A stretch of 64,000 bases of DNA from Jeotgalicoccus nanhaiensis (lineage in GTDB: Bacteria; Bacillota; Bacilli; Staphylococcales; Salinicoccaceae). Under the pieces are notes generated by a model that was not told the DNA's origin, did not search any database, and was given only the letters and a program-made list of their open reading frames with translations. A program made the translations under genes and the position numbers. The stretch lies in assembly GCA_004570955.1 (NCBI GenBank), contig SPPL01000003.1:310001-374000 (forward strand), written 5' to 3'. Each line of letters begins with the position of its first letter. Positions within the stretch are counted from its first letter, which is position 1. Below are positions 1 through 8,810 of this stretch, piece after piece.

Positions 1-990
1 GCCTGCCAATATACCGAGAGAAGTTGTAAACCATATCAGATTTACATAATTCATTACAGTGAAATCCGTATCAGCCTGTGTCCAGTCATTAAAGATTGCC
101 GGCGGCACAAACATAGTAATCGATACCGTAAGAAGCAGGTAAAGAATAAAGTAGTTAATGACAGTAACAAACAAAAGTGTCATAAAGGTTGTAAGATTGT
201 AGAGCCACCGGTAATGAACTGATGTTTTTGACGATTGCCCTTCCCATAATTTATGAGCATAAATTAACCAAAAGACCATCCCTATTACAGAGAACAGTGC
301 TAACGTTATCAGACGCCAGGCATGGTAATCTATACTGAGCTGCCAAGGGGTGGAGAATATGGAAATGTATGTACCGGTCGCAAAAGCCAGCGATACCAGC
401 GTTTTAAAATTAGTGACAATCGACCAGGGCTCATTCATATAGGTCATACCTAAAATAATTTTCAACCAGCCGATAACATATGAATTAATAATGTAGCGGT
501 TGGTACTCTCGTTTTCTTCTACAGGTGTTTCAGGAGAGATATTCATCACCGTAGGCGTACTGAGCTTGCTGCTGTCGAATGCTGCACTGTCCACATTATA
601 TTGATAAAGATATTCGAGATGATGTATGAGCATCCGTTTTAATTTTCTTTTTAAAATTAAAAACCCGAGGGAAGGAAGAGAGAGCAGGGAGACTGACTTG
701 TGGGAATCAAACTCCGATACAACAACTTTGTGGTTGGATAAGCTCGGTAAATCGGTAATGCCGATTACATAATCCCATTTATTCCGCTCTTTTATATTAA
801 CCATTCTGTGAATCGTTTCATTAATATATTCAGAAGAACTCGTCAGAATACTTTCTTCACATTCAAATTTCCAGTCATAATCACTGTCTATGAACTCTTC
901 GGCAAGCTTCGGCAGATCTTCAAGAATTTTATCAATCAGTACCCGCGGCATCCGGGGAGCTGGAATCAAACCAACAGTTAAAGAAGGCAT
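1..990 (-). CDS. Unknown multi-pass membrane protein (3' end outside window)
   Basis: Reading leftwards from an ATG at 990, the frame stays open for 330 codons to the window edge, so the C-terminus is missing. An AAAGGAG site lies 6-7 bases before the start. About 190 residues of soluble N-terminal domain come first, with the sequence YVIGITDLPSL near residue 80 and SLLSLPSLGFL soon after. At least four hydrophobic helices follow. The N-terminal part reminds me of a widespread uncharacterised family seen in actinobacteria and Firmicutes, in which a similar domain precedes membrane helices; this is recall, not a search. It is divergent from the SDR gene at 1192. No function is assigned. Confidence 0.75.
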   Translation of the reverse strand, partial: MPSLTVGLIPAPRMPRVLIDKILEDLPKLAEEFIDSDYDWKFECEESILTSSSEYINETIHRMVNIKERNKWDYVIGITDLPSLSNHKVVVSEFDSHKSVSLLSLPSLGFLILKRKLKRMLIHHLEYLYQYNVDSAAFDSSKLSTPTVMNISPETPVEENESTNRYIINSYVIGWLKIILGMTYMNEPWSIVTNFKTLVSLAFATGTYISIFSTPWQLSIDYHAWRLITLALFSVIGMVFWLIYAHKLWEGQSSKTSVHYRWLYNLTTFMTLLFVTVINYFILYLLLTVSITMFVPPAIFNDWTQADTDFTVMNYVNLIWFTTSLGILAG

Positions 991-1089
991 AGAATTCTCC
1001 TTTCTGTAATCATTTAAGTAAAGCGCAGCATTATCAGCTATTACCCTTTTTACCCTGTTTACAGACATATAAATTATATTTTTGTCATT

Positions 1090-1105
1090 TGTGAACAAAA
1101 TCACA
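1090..1105. promoter_or_regulatory. CRP/FNR-type palindrome TGTGA-N6-TCACA
   Basis: A perfect inverted repeat, TGTGA-ACAAAA-TCACA, lies between the divergent genes starting at 990 and 1192. It is 40-60 bases upstream of the extended -10 at 1147-1155. This spacing pattern is the one bound by Crp/Fnr-family regulators such as ArcR of staphylococci. Rex sites look similar but favour TTCACAA arms. Which protein binds here is inference. Confidence 0.55.
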
Positions 1106-1146
1106 TAATGTTTTAGCAGTTTCTCCATATTATCTGAAGATTCTAA

Positions 1147-1155
1147 TGATATAAT
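1147..1155 (+). promoter_or_regulatory. Extended -10 promoter for the SDR gene
   Basis: TGATATAAT matches the extended -10 (TGn-TATAAT) exactly, 37 bases before the ATG at 1192. No good -35 box is present at the expected distance, which is common for extended -10 promoters. Confidence 0.6.
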
Positions 1156-1191
1156 GAATTTAAGAAAGAAAATCATTTTGGAGGTAATACA

Positions 1192-1920
1192 ATGGCAAAG
1201 CTGCAGAACAAAGTCGTCGTTATCACAGGTGGTATTTCAGGAATCGGCAAAGCATCAGCAGATTTATTTAAAGAAGAAGGAGCCAAATTAGTACTTGTAG
1301 ATCTAGATGAAGAAAAAGGGAAAAAAGTTGCAGAAGAACTCGGCGGTGAGACTATTTTCGTGCAGGCAGATGTAACGAGTGAAGAAGACGCTAAAAGAGT
1401 ATTTGATAAAACAGCAGAGAAATTCGGACGTATCGATATTCTGTTCAATAATGCGGGGATCGGGGCAACTAAACCGACACATGAAGTTTCTTATGCAGAA
1501 TACCGCAAGACTGTAAATGTCGACCTCGATGCAGTATTCTTATTCTCAAAACTCGCAATCGATTACTTCCGGGAGCAGGGAAGCGGAAATATTATTAACA
1601 CAGCTTCCATGTATGGCTGGATTGGTGCAGCGGGTAATGCTGCTTATAACGCAGCGAAAGGCGGTGTCATTAACCTGACACGCTCGCTCGGTATCGAGTA
1701 TGCTAAAGAAAATATCAGGGTAAACGCATTATGCCCAGGCTTCATTGATACACCGATTATTCCGGCAGAAATGAAGCAGTCTTTATCGGATATTACTCCA
1801 ATCGGTCGTCTCGGTACATCTGAAGAGATGGCTAAAGCAGCCTTATTCTTGGCTTCGGATGACTCTTCGTTTATGACAGCAAATACTTTAACTGTCGACG
1901 GAGGATTTACAGCACAATAA
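1192..1920 (+). CDS. SDR-family NAD(P)-dependent oxidoreductase
   Basis: A 242-residue classical short-chain dehydrogenase. The cofactor motif TGGISGIG is at residues 12-19, NNAG at 86-89, and the catalytic triad is Ser139, Tyr152 and Lys156 (YNAAK). Asp37 at the end of the second strand suggests a preference for NAD(H) over NADP(H). Length is normal for the family. The ATG follows GGAGG closely enough for good initiation. It resembles the glucose/3-ketoacyl-type dehydrogenases, but the substrate cannot be read from the sequence. It is a single gene ending at a strong terminator. A CRP/FNR-like palindrome upstream hints at redox or anaerobic control. Confidence 0.9.
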   Translation: MAKLQNKVVVITGGISGIGKASADLFKEEGAKLVLVDLDEEKGKKVAEELGGETIFVQADVTSEEDAKRVFDKTAEKFGRIDILFNNAGIGATKPTHEVSYAEYRKTVNVDLDAVFLFSKLAIDYFREQGSGNIINTASMYGWIGAAGNAAYNAAKGGVINLTRSLGIEYAKENIRVNALCPGFIDTPIIPAEMKQSLSDITPIGRLGTSEEMAKAALFLASDDSSFMTANTLTVDGGFTAQ

Positions 1921-1931
1921 ATTATAACGGC

Positions 1932-1969
1932 AAAACAACGTCCGCAGCAGTTTGCGGACGTTGTTTTTT
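1932..1969. terminator. Bidirectional rho-independent terminator
   Basis: An 11-bp stem, CAACGTCCGCA paired with TGCGGACGTTG, is flanked by AAAA on the left and TTTTTT on the right. It sits between the convergent SDR gene and fbp and can serve both. Confidence 0.9.
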
Positions 1970-1980
1970 AGTGCTTATCT

Positions 1981-3942
1981 TTAATTAATATAACGGTGTT
2001 TCATCAAGTCTTTCAGCATGGAAATTTCATATCTTAAACGTTTACCGATTTCTGTATCTCTGACTTTTTTACGTTCGAGTTCTTCATCGACAATTCTTCT
2101 GACTGCGAGTACATCAGACTCGTTTTCCAGCACTTTGTCTTTGGAGTTAAATTCCTGATGAGCCACCAGCTGCATGCCGTATGAATTAAACAGCAGTGTG
2201 TAGCCGGCAATACCTGTTGTCGACTGATAAGCTTTGGAAAAACCGCCGTCGATAACAATCAGTTTGCCGTCGGCTTTAATAGGGTTTTCACCTTCTTTTT
2301 CTTTAACAGGTGTATGCCCGTTTATAATATGGCCTTCTTCAGGATCTAAATTGAACTCTTTTAAGAATGCTTCTGCCATTTCAGGCTGCTCCCGCAAATA
2401 ATAGTACGGGTTTTTTTCTTCCTTATGAGTTGCTTTGTCACTGATAAAGTATCTCTCAAAAGTTGTCATTGCCCGTTTTCCAAACAGCGATGATTTTTTT
2501 CCGGTCCATAAGTACCAGATTAAATCCGTGGCGAGATCCTCGGTTTCATCGAGATTCGCAAATGCCCGGCGCAAGTATTTTTCGAACTGGTCGAGGAGTT
2601 CCCGGCCGTAATATACTTGCCCGTCGATTTCCATACCTTCCATTTCGCAGTCTTCCGTCACCGGAATACATCCGTGTATCAGCAGGTTACCGTTATAACG
2701 CAAGTAAAGGTTACCTTTTTTCATCATGAAATTCATATGCCTTTTAAGTTTTTCTGATTGCTGCACTGATATAAGGAGCGTATTCATAACATTCATTTCT
2801 TCATCGGTAAGTACCGCGGGATTATTAGGATTAACCGTTTGGAAGCACGTGTTTTCAAGCGGGTAAACTTTACCGTCCACCATATATTCCATCGTGTCGT
2901 AATTAACATTTTCTAACACCAGCCGGTCATTCATGTCGAAGTTCGGACGCCTTTTAATAATCGGTGCTTCCAGCTTAAACTGGATAATCGATATAGCCTG
3001 CTGAACTTTTGTCATCTGGAGCTGTTCGTGCGCAGATAAAATTTTGTCAGATGTTTTTTTCGGGTGGAAGGCAGAATTATCATCATAATATTTTTCAGCG
3101 AGTGTAAAGAGGGGACGGAGATTAATACCGTACGCATCTTCAATAATATCGAGATTATTGTAACGGGCACAGATACGTATAATATTTGCCAGACATACTT
3201 TGGAACCGGCATATGCTCCGAGCCAGAGGACATCGTGATTTCCCCATTGAATATCGACAGAGTGATAATCGATTAAAGTATCCATGATTTGATCAGGCTC
3301 GGGACCGCGGTCATATATATCGCCGACGACATGCAGATGATCAACGACCAGTCTCTGGATGGTAAAAGAAAGACCGGTAATTAATTTGTTTGCCTGACCA
3401 AGTTCGATAATTTCGCTTAAAATACGATCGTAGTATCTTTTTTTATTATCGTGCTCATCTTTTTTGTACAGCAGCTCTTCAATTATGTAAGCAAACTGCT
3501 GAGGCAGTGCTTTACGTAATTTGGAACGAGTATATTTTGAAGAAGAATGAGCGACAAGCTCTATCAGCTGTTCAATCTTAGCTTTATACCAGTCAGCCAG
3601 TTCATTTTTATCCGTAAACTGATTTGTAATCAGCTTTAATTTTTCTTCAGGATAATAAACGAGAGCAGCCAGTTCGCTGAGTTCAGATTCGGTCAGACGG
3701 TCTTTAAACATATCGTCAATTTTTACTTTCACGTTGCCGGAACCGTTTCTGAGCACGTGCTGGAAGGACTGGAATTCCCCGTGCAGATCACTCACAAAAT
3801 GCTCAGTTCCTTTAGGCAATTCCAGAATAGATTCCAAATTTATAATTTCTGTTGCAACTTTTTCTTCTGAATTAAACTTTTCAGCGAGGAGCTGAAAGTA
3901 ACGTGCTTTATAATCTGTATTATTGTTGTCCGATACAGTCAC
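1981..3942 (-). CDS. fbp: Class III fructose-1,6-bisphosphatase
   Basis: A 653-residue cytosolic enzyme that hydrolyses fructose 1,6-bisphosphate to fructose 6-phosphate, the committed step of gluconeogenesis. Length matches the large Firmicute class III enzymes of about 650-670 residues. The metallophosphatase core is split as in the family: SDLHGE at 51-56, GDIYDRG at 207-213 and GNHD at 234-237, with INGHTPV and IDGGF towards the C-terminus. The start is GTG at 3942, supported by AGGAGTG about 7 bases upstream. It is monocistronic and convergent with the SDR gene. Confidence 0.96.
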   Translation of the reverse strand: MTVSDNNNTDYKARYFQLLAEKFNSEEKVATEIINLESILELPKGTEHFVSDLHGEFQSFQHVLRNGSGNVKVKIDDMFKDRLTESELSELAALVYYPEEKLKLITNQFTDKNELADWYKAKIEQLIELVAHSSSKYTRSKLRKALPQQFAYIIEELLYKKDEHDNKKRYYDRILSEIIELGQANKLITGLSFTIQRLVVDHLHVVGDIYDRGPEPDQIMDTLIDYHSVDIQWGNHDVLWLGAYAGSKVCLANIIRICARYNNLDIIEDAYGINLRPLFTLAEKYYDDNSAFHPKKTSDKILSAHEQLQMTKVQQAISIIQFKLEAPIIKRRPNFDMNDRLVLENVNYDTMEYMVDGKVYPLENTCFQTVNPNNPAVLTDEEMNVMNTLLISVQQSEKLKRHMNFMMKKGNLYLRYNGNLLIHGCIPVTEDCEMEGMEIDGQVYYGRELLDQFEKYLRRAFANLDETEDLATDLIWYLWTGKKSSLFGKRAMTTFERYFISDKATHKEEKNPYYYLREQPEMAEAFLKEFNLDPEEGHIINGHTPVKEKEGENPIKADGKLIVIDGGFSKAYQSTTGIAGYTLLFNSYGMQLVAHQEFNSKDKVLENESDVLAVRRIVDEELERKKVRDTEIGKRLRYEISMLKDLMKHRYIN

Positions 3943-4003
3943 TGATTAACACTCCTATTGTAAAATCTCATAATATCTCCATTATATCCGTAACTGTATA
4001 AAT

Positions 4004-4018
4004 GATAAATGATTTATC
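4004..4018. promoter_or_regulatory. 15-bp 7-1-7 palindrome (possible operator)
   Basis: GATAAAT-G-ATTTATC is a perfect 7-1-7 inverted repeat in the divergent space between fbp and the PepSY lipoprotein gene. The geometry resembles Fur/PerR/Zur boxes (TGATAAT-N-ATTATCA), but the bases are not an exact match. It could be an operator; AT-rich chance palindromes are also common. Confidence 0.3.
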
Positions 4019-4089
4019 GCGTATGAAAATGTTTGCTTGTAAAAATAACAGGATATTATATGAATAACAAGTCGAAGGGAGAGCTTACA

Positions 4090-4911
4090 GTGAAAATTAA
4101 AATATTTGGCCTGCTGCTGGCTTCGAGTCTGGTTTTAGCAGCATGCGGCAATGAGGAAGAATCTGCTAATGAAGATACAACGGAAACTGATGGCGGTCCG
4201 ATAACTGACGAGGAAACAACTGATGAGGATCAGGAAACAAGTACGGACTACGGCGGCACGGACAACGATGCTGCGACGGAAGAAAATACTGAAGACGGCA
4301 ACGAAGACAGCAGTGATGAATCAGACGAAGAAACATCTGCAGACCCGTCAGGTTCGAGCGATCCTAACAGTAATACATCTGAAGAAGCTGAAAGTACTGA
4401 AACAGAAGGCACATCAAATGATAACAGTGACAGCAGTTCTAGTTCTGAAACCAACTCTGAAACAATAGCGCTGGAAGACATCAGCTTAACTGCAGATGAT
4501 GCTATTTCTCTTGCTGAAGGAGAAGCTGAAGGTGATCTCCATGAGATTTCTTTCGAGAATGAGGGGAATGGATGGGTTTATAAAGTAGATTTAAATAACG
4601 GCAGCGAAGAATCTGAAGTCGTAGTCGATCTTGACACAGAAGAAATCGTTGATGTCAGAACTGAACAGGAAGACGATGATGATAACGATGATCAGAATGA
4701 CGTTGTCGATTACGGTTCATTAAACGAAGCATATGATGCTATCGATGAAGCAATTGCCGATCTCGGCGGTGGTGAAGTTAGAGAATGGTCTTTAAGTATG
4801 GATGACGGAGTAGCTGAATACGACATCGACCTTATTTACGAAAATCAGAAATATGAATACACAATTGATGCGGAAAGCTTAGAAATCCTTAATAGCGAAC
4901 AGGATGACTAA
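4090..4911 (+). CDS. PepSY-domain lipoprotein with acidic linker
   Basis: A GTG start at 4090 with AAGGGAG 8 bases upstream gives a 273-residue protein whose N-terminus is a textbook lipoprotein signal with lipobox LVLAAC (Cys19). A longer frame from a TTG at 4033 would put 19 extra polar residues before the signal and has no ribosome site. Residues 20-130 are a low-complexity linker rich in Glu, Asp, Ser and Thr. Two PepSY-like domains follow, the last ending in EYTIDAESLEIL. PepSY domains are thought to modulate peptidases or sensors at the cell surface. Two similar proteins flank the two-component system at 42858. The exact role is unknown. Confidence 0.85.
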   Translation: MKIKIFGLLLASSLVLAACGNEEESANEDTTETDGGPITDEETTDEDQETSTDYGGTDNDAATEENTEDGNEDSSDESDEETSADPSGSSDPNSNTSEEAESTETEGTSNDNSDSSSSSETNSETIALEDISLTADDAISLAEGEAEGDLHEISFENEGNGWVYKVDLNNGSEESEVVVDLDTEEIVDVRTEQEDDDDNDDQNDVVDYGSLNEAYDAIDEAIADLGGGEVREWSLSMDDGVAEYDIDLIYENQKYEYTIDAESLEILNSEQDD

Positions 4912-4935
4912 ATTAAGAAGTACTTTTAAGTCAAT

Positions 4936-4967
4936 AAAAAGACGCCCCAAAAACGGGGCGTCTTTTT
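4936..4967. terminator. Bidirectional rho-independent terminator
   Basis: AAAAAGACGCCCC and GGGGCGTCTTTTT form a 13-bp stem with a 6-base loop. It lies between convergent genes and ends each transcript with a T run. Confidence 0.92.
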
Positions 4968-5994
4968 ATCTTGAGACATTCAGCATTGCGGTCTGTCTTT
5001 CTTTATATAGTTTAAACAGCACGTTATGACTTGGTTTCTCAACGTAATGAAGTATAAGATGTGCTAGCACAAGACTGATACCAAGCGGTACGACGAGAAA
5101 GACTTCGTGTACATAGCCTAGAGATTCGAGTTTTTGAATAATGACATAACCGATATTCTGATGAATTAAATACAGCGGAAAAGATAAGGCGCCGAGATAA
5201 ACAAGCGTATCTGACTTCAGCCACTGCATTTTATTGTTCAGTACCAGGTAAAAGACTGTGATAAAAAATACAGTAAAGAGACCATTTGTGAAACCTTCAA
5301 ATGAAAAATCGTAAATAAGGGACAGGGCAATCATCAAATGATATTTTAAATGGTTGCCGTGCTGCCATATATAATAAAACATAATTCCGATAATGAACAT
5401 CTGACAGTAATTGGACATTGAAAACTTCTCAATTAGTGCCGTTGTCTCATTGCCTGCAAGACCATTTGTAATTTGTATCAGTGCAGAAGCAGCGAGCCAG
5501 ACACCCGTAAACAGCATCACTCTTCGTTGCAGATTGAAAATCAGGAGCAGTGCCATTAACAGATAGAATGTCAATTCCACGCGCAGTGACCAGTACACGC
5601 CATCGACATTCTTAACACCGAAGAAGTCCTGAAACATTGTCATGTTAATAAACATATCAGCAACCCCCGCTTTAAGGGTATCGACAGAAGATATTCCAAC
5701 TACGATGAAGGTGACGATAATCGCAAAAATGTAAGTAGGATACAGCCGGATTGCTCTTTTCGTTAAGAAGTCAGGTGTCGATTTTACTTTCAGAACCGAC
5801 ATGTAAATAACGAATCCGCTGATGATAAAAAATAATTGAACGCCGTAATGTCCGAACGACAGTATATCTATATAATTTTCTTTTATATGTCCAAACTTTT
5901 CATCATAAAAAACAATGTAGTGGTAAAGCACGACGACAATGGCCGCGATACCTCTCAATGCATCAATTTCAGTAAATCTTTTCTTTTCAGCCAT
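4966..5994 (-). CDS. Acyltransferase 3 family membrane protein (OafA-like)
   Basis: A 342-residue integral membrane protein with about ten helices. The N-terminal signature of acyltransferase family 3 is present: EIDALRGIAAIVVVLYHY, with the His of the RG...H motif in helix 1. Proteins of this family O-acetylate cell-wall or surface carbohydrates and usually have a membrane core of this size. The start chosen is the ATG at 5994, because GAGGGG lies 7 bases before it. An ATG at 6009 would overlap that site. It is a single gene ending at a shared terminator. The acceptor cannot be predicted. Confidence 0.88.
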   Translation of the reverse strand: MAEKKRFTEIDALRGIAAIVVVLYHYIVFYDEKFGHIKENYIDILSFGHYGVQLFFIISGFVIYMSVLKVKSTPDFLTKRAIRLYPTYIFAIIVTFIVVGISSVDTLKAGVADMFINMTMFQDFFGVKNVDGVYWSLRVELTFYLLMALLLIFNLQRRVMLFTGVWLAASALIQITNGLAGNETTALIEKFSMSNYCQMFIIGIMFYYIWQHGNHLKYHLMIALSLIYDFSFEGFTNGLFTVFFITVFYLVLNNKMQWLKSDTLVYLGALSFPLYLIHQNIGYVIIQKLESLGYVHEVFLVVPLGISLVLAHLILHYVEKPSHNVLFKLYKERQTAMLNVSR

Positions 5995-6152
5995 TATGAT
6001 ACCCCTCATAGTCCGGCAGATTTTTATATGTTCTCTGCGTATTTTGCGGTGTTTCCAATGATTGAATCACTATATATCATCAGCGGGAGAAAATTCAAAT
6101 AAAAAGCGGCTGAGTGAAAAAAGGGATGAATATAAATATATTCAACACAAAT

Positions 6153-6194
6153 AATCCATGCATTAGTTTCCCAAAAGAGTCTAATGCACGGATT
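6153..6194 (-). terminator. Hairpin downstream of the ureohydrolase operon
   Basis: AATCCATGCATTAG and CTAATGCACGGATT pair over 14 positions with one mismatch and a 14-base loop. It follows the stop at 6261 on the minus strand. The trailing T run is weak, so termination strength is uncertain. Confidence 0.5.
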
Positions 6195-6260
6195 TTAACT
6201 GTGTTTTATGAAATGTTTTATCTTCTTAAAGTTCTTTGTTCCTATGCAGAAATCATTCTA

Positions 6261-7220
6261 TTAATCATTCTGTTCTTTTTTCTTAGTAACATAACTCAGT
6301 AAATCAAGCATGATTCTAGCAGCAGTTTGACCAGTCATACCGGTTAAATCATATTGAGGTGCAACTTCAACCAAATCAAATGCAATAACTTCTCCATGAT
6401 TTGAAATAGCTTTTAACAACTCATTTACTTCGTCATAGTACAAACCGCCTGGAGAAGGTGTTCCTGTTCCTGGAGCAACTGATGGGTCGATACCATCTAT
6501 ATCAATTGTAATATAGTATTTTTCTCCTTTAGGCAATAACTCCAAAAGACCTTCAATGCCTTTTTCGCGCATTTTATTTGGTGATAAAATCGTCGCTCCA
6601 TATTCTCTGGCTGCATCGACATCTTCTTTCAGACTGCTGCTGATACCCCTGATACCAAACTGGAATATATCTTTAACATGTTCCAGTTCTGATAATCGTC
6701 TAATACAGTTACCGTGTCCGTAACGCATACCTGAACGATGATCAGCCCAGTCGAGATGTGCATCTATTTGAATTACATGGAAAGGGCCTAATTTTTCTAA
6801 TCCTTTGCCGACAGGCGCAGTAATAGAATGATCTCCACCAATTACAACAGGCATTGCGCCTTTATCCACAATTTTACGAATTGCTTCTTCAGTATTGTCG
6901 TGTGATTGCATAATATCACCATGTATAATGTCTACATCTCCGCAATCCACTACATTCCATCTTGGGCCCAAATAAGTAATATCATTTTCAATATCATATG
7001 CACCATCTAAACCAAAGCTGTATAAAGTAGAGCCTTCCCGGACGGCTCGAGGTCCCATTCTTGCACCAGATCTCCATTGAGTCCCCATGTCATTCGGGAC
7101 ACCTATGACTGCTACATCTGCGTCGAGTTCATCTAAGTCTGCACATACCGGATATTTACCAAAAGTCGTGATGCCTGTAAAAGGCAGATTTAAAAATTGT
7201 TTTTCATCAGGATTAACCAT
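6261..7220 (-). CDS. Arginase/agmatinase-family ureohydrolase
   Basis: A 319-residue binuclear-metal ureohydrolase that cleaves a guanidino group from an amine or acid, releasing urea. The metal ligands are all present: His131 in GGDHS, Asp153, His155 and Asp157 in DAHLD, and Asp240 and Asp242 in DIDGID. The loop WRSGARMGPRAVREGS is typical of agmatinase and guanidinobutyrase-like enzymes rather than arginase, but the substrate is not certain. The ATG at 7220 follows GGAGG by 8 bases; a TTG 15 bases upstream overlaps that site. It is cotranscribed with the MFS transporter 25 bases upstream and lies opposite a LysR gene, which suggests uptake and breakdown or detoxification of one inducing compound. 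Confidence 0.9.
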   Translation of the reverse strand: MVNPDEKQFLNLPFTGITTFGKYPVCADLDELDADVAVIGVPNDMGTQWRSGARMGPRAVREGSTLYSFGLDGAYDIENDITYLGPRWNVVDCGDVDIIHGDIMQSHDNTEEAIRKIVDKGAMPVVIGGDHSITAPVGKGLEKLGPFHVIQIDAHLDWADHRSGMRYGHGNCIRRLSELEHVKDIFQFGIRGISSSLKEDVDAAREYGATILSPNKMREKGIEGLLELLPKGEKYYITIDIDGIDPSVAPGTGTPSPGGLYYDEVNELLKAISNHGEVIAFDLVEVAPQYDLTGMTGQTAARIMLDLLSYVTKKKEQND

Positions 7221-7245
7221 AATAATTTCCTCCAATATTTAACCA

Positions 7246-8694
7246 TTAGTTTATTTTACTCGTTGCGAGTATAGGTTTAGTTTTAAGGCCTTCTTCCGGA
7301 CTCATTGTTTTAGCTACAATCCAAATCGACACAGCTCCGAAAGCCAATGCTGTGAACATGCCGCCAGAAGCGGCGAGATGAATATTTGAAGTTATGGCTT
7401 CCACAGTTCCATATACAGCTGTTGATATAGCCAGGCCAAACGAGTAACCGAGCGAGCTGGCCATTTTGTAGATGCCTGAAGCGACTCCAACTTTATCGTT
7501 ACTAATATGAACGACTGAAGTATCAAGGGATGGTGTCGCATACATTCCAATACCTATTCCAGCGATTAGGAAGCCGATGAAAACTACGATGACATAAAGT
7601 ATGTCAGGTAGAAATGTCATTGCGGCTAAGCTCATACCTATAGCGGCAATAAAAATTGCCCAAAGCATAGGTTTTCTTGCGCCAATTTTTTGAAGCATAC
7701 GCTCACCGACACGTATCATTATCAGTAAAGCGACTATATTTCCAATAGTCAGAAGTCCGGTTTCGAATGCCGAAAATCCTCTTGCTATTTGAACATATGT
7801 GTTTGCTACTACTATAGTGGCTGCGATGCCGTTTTGCAGAAAATTGGAAGTTACAGCCCCGGTGTAAGGACGTGACTTAAATAAATTGAAATCGATAAAT
7901 TGAAATTTACGTTTTTTCTCATACATGAAAAATAAAACTGCTAATATTAAAGTAACAATCATCAAGCCGATAATAATTGGACTGAACCAGCCGAACTCTT
8001 GCCCCTGCGTAATTACGATATTGACACCAAGAAGTAAGAAGATGAAAATTGCGAATCCAATATAATCAAAAGGTTCTTTCTTGTAATCGTTCACTTTACT
8101 TTCTTCGATATCTCGGAGAATCCACATCGAGATAAGAGCAACGATTATCGAGAATATAAAAATCCATCTCCAGTCCATATATGTCGCAACGAGACCTCCT
8201 GCCAGCGTAGCTACGCCTCCTCCTCCCCATGAACCGAAGGACCAGTAGCTTAGTGCACGCTGTCTGTCAGCTTCATTAAAGGCTGTCTTAATAAGAGCAA
8301 TGGTAGCGGGCATGATAAATGCAGCGGAAATCCCTTGTATTGCCCTGCCTATGATAAGAAGTGAAGGCCCCTGTGCAATAATTACTAAAAAACTTCCTAA
8401 AATACTTAACCCCAACCCGAAAAAAGTCATTTTTTTACGACCTGAACGGTCGGAAAGACCTCCTGCCACCACGATGAACAAACCGGAAAATAAGGAAGTC
8501 AAGCTTGTGGAGATATTTAATGTACCAAGCGAAACGTCCATGTCTGCCGTCATAGCGGGAAGGATGTTAATCATAGATTGAGCAAACATCCAAAACGTTA
8601 ATACAGCCAGAACAATACCGACAATATATAAGTTAGCTTTTTTGTTAGTTGATGAAATTTTCAACCACCCCTTAGTATTTGAAAAACTGATCAT
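7246..8694 (-). CDS. MFS drug/metabolite transporter (DHA2-like)
   Basis: A major facilitator protein of up to 482 residues with the number of hydrophobic segments expected for a 14-helix DHA2 pump. The motif GGLSDRSGRKK after helix 2 and GRAIQGISAA in helix 4 are classic MFS signatures. A family relationship to QacA/NorB/SdrM-type exporters is likely, though it may import or export the substrate of the neighbouring ureohydrolase. The start is unclear: the ATG at 8694 has no good ribosome site, whereas AAGGGGTGG within the frame lies 6 bases before an ATT codon and directly abuts a TTG. The first ~12 residues may therefore not be translated. Same operon as the ureohydrolase. Confidence 0.88.
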   Translation of the reverse strand: MISFSNTKGWLKISSTNKKANLYIVGIVLAVLTFWMFAQSMINILPAMTADMDVSLGTLNISTSLTSLFSGLFIVVAGGLSDRSGRKKMTFFGLGLSILGSFLVIIAQGPSLLIIGRAIQGISAAFIMPATIALIKTAFNEADRQRALSYWSFGSWGGGGVATLAGGLVATYMDWRWIFIFSIIVALISMWILRDIEESKVNDYKKEPFDYIGFAIFIFLLLGVNIVITQGQEFGWFSPIIIGLMIVTLILAVLFFMYEKKRKFQFIDFNLFKSRPYTGAVTSNFLQNGIAATIVVANTYVQIARGFSAFETGLLTIGNIVALLIMIRVGERMLQKIGARKPMLWAIFIAAIGMSLAAMTFLPDILYVIVVFIGFLIAGIGIGMYATPSLDTSVVHISNDKVGVASGIYKMASSLGYSFGLAISTAVYGTVEAITSNIHLAASGGMFTALAFGAVSIWIVAKTMSPEEGLKTKPILATSKIN

Positions 8695-8699
8695 CCGTT

Positions 8700-8715
8700 A
8701 TGTAAGCGCTTAATA
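8700..8715. promoter_or_regulatory. Candidate CcpA cre site
   Basis: ATGTAAGCGCTTAATA matches the catabolite-response consensus WTGNNARCGNWWWCAW except at one position, the conserved C. It lies between the MFS gene and the divergent LysR gene, so CcpA could repress either. Confidence 0.5.
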
Positions 8716-8810
8716 GGATAACTTCAGTGTAAGTGATACAATTATATTTTAAAAATATATAATTTTTATATAACTATAAATAATATTTATAATAAGTGAG
8801 GGGAATTGTG

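Noticed and set aside
6114-6302. A 62-codon frame on the plus strand ending in hydrophobic residues
   Set aside because: It overlaps the end of the ureohydrolase gene and the hairpin at 6153-6194, starts at a GTG with poor spacing, and its sequence looks like translated terminator and antisense.
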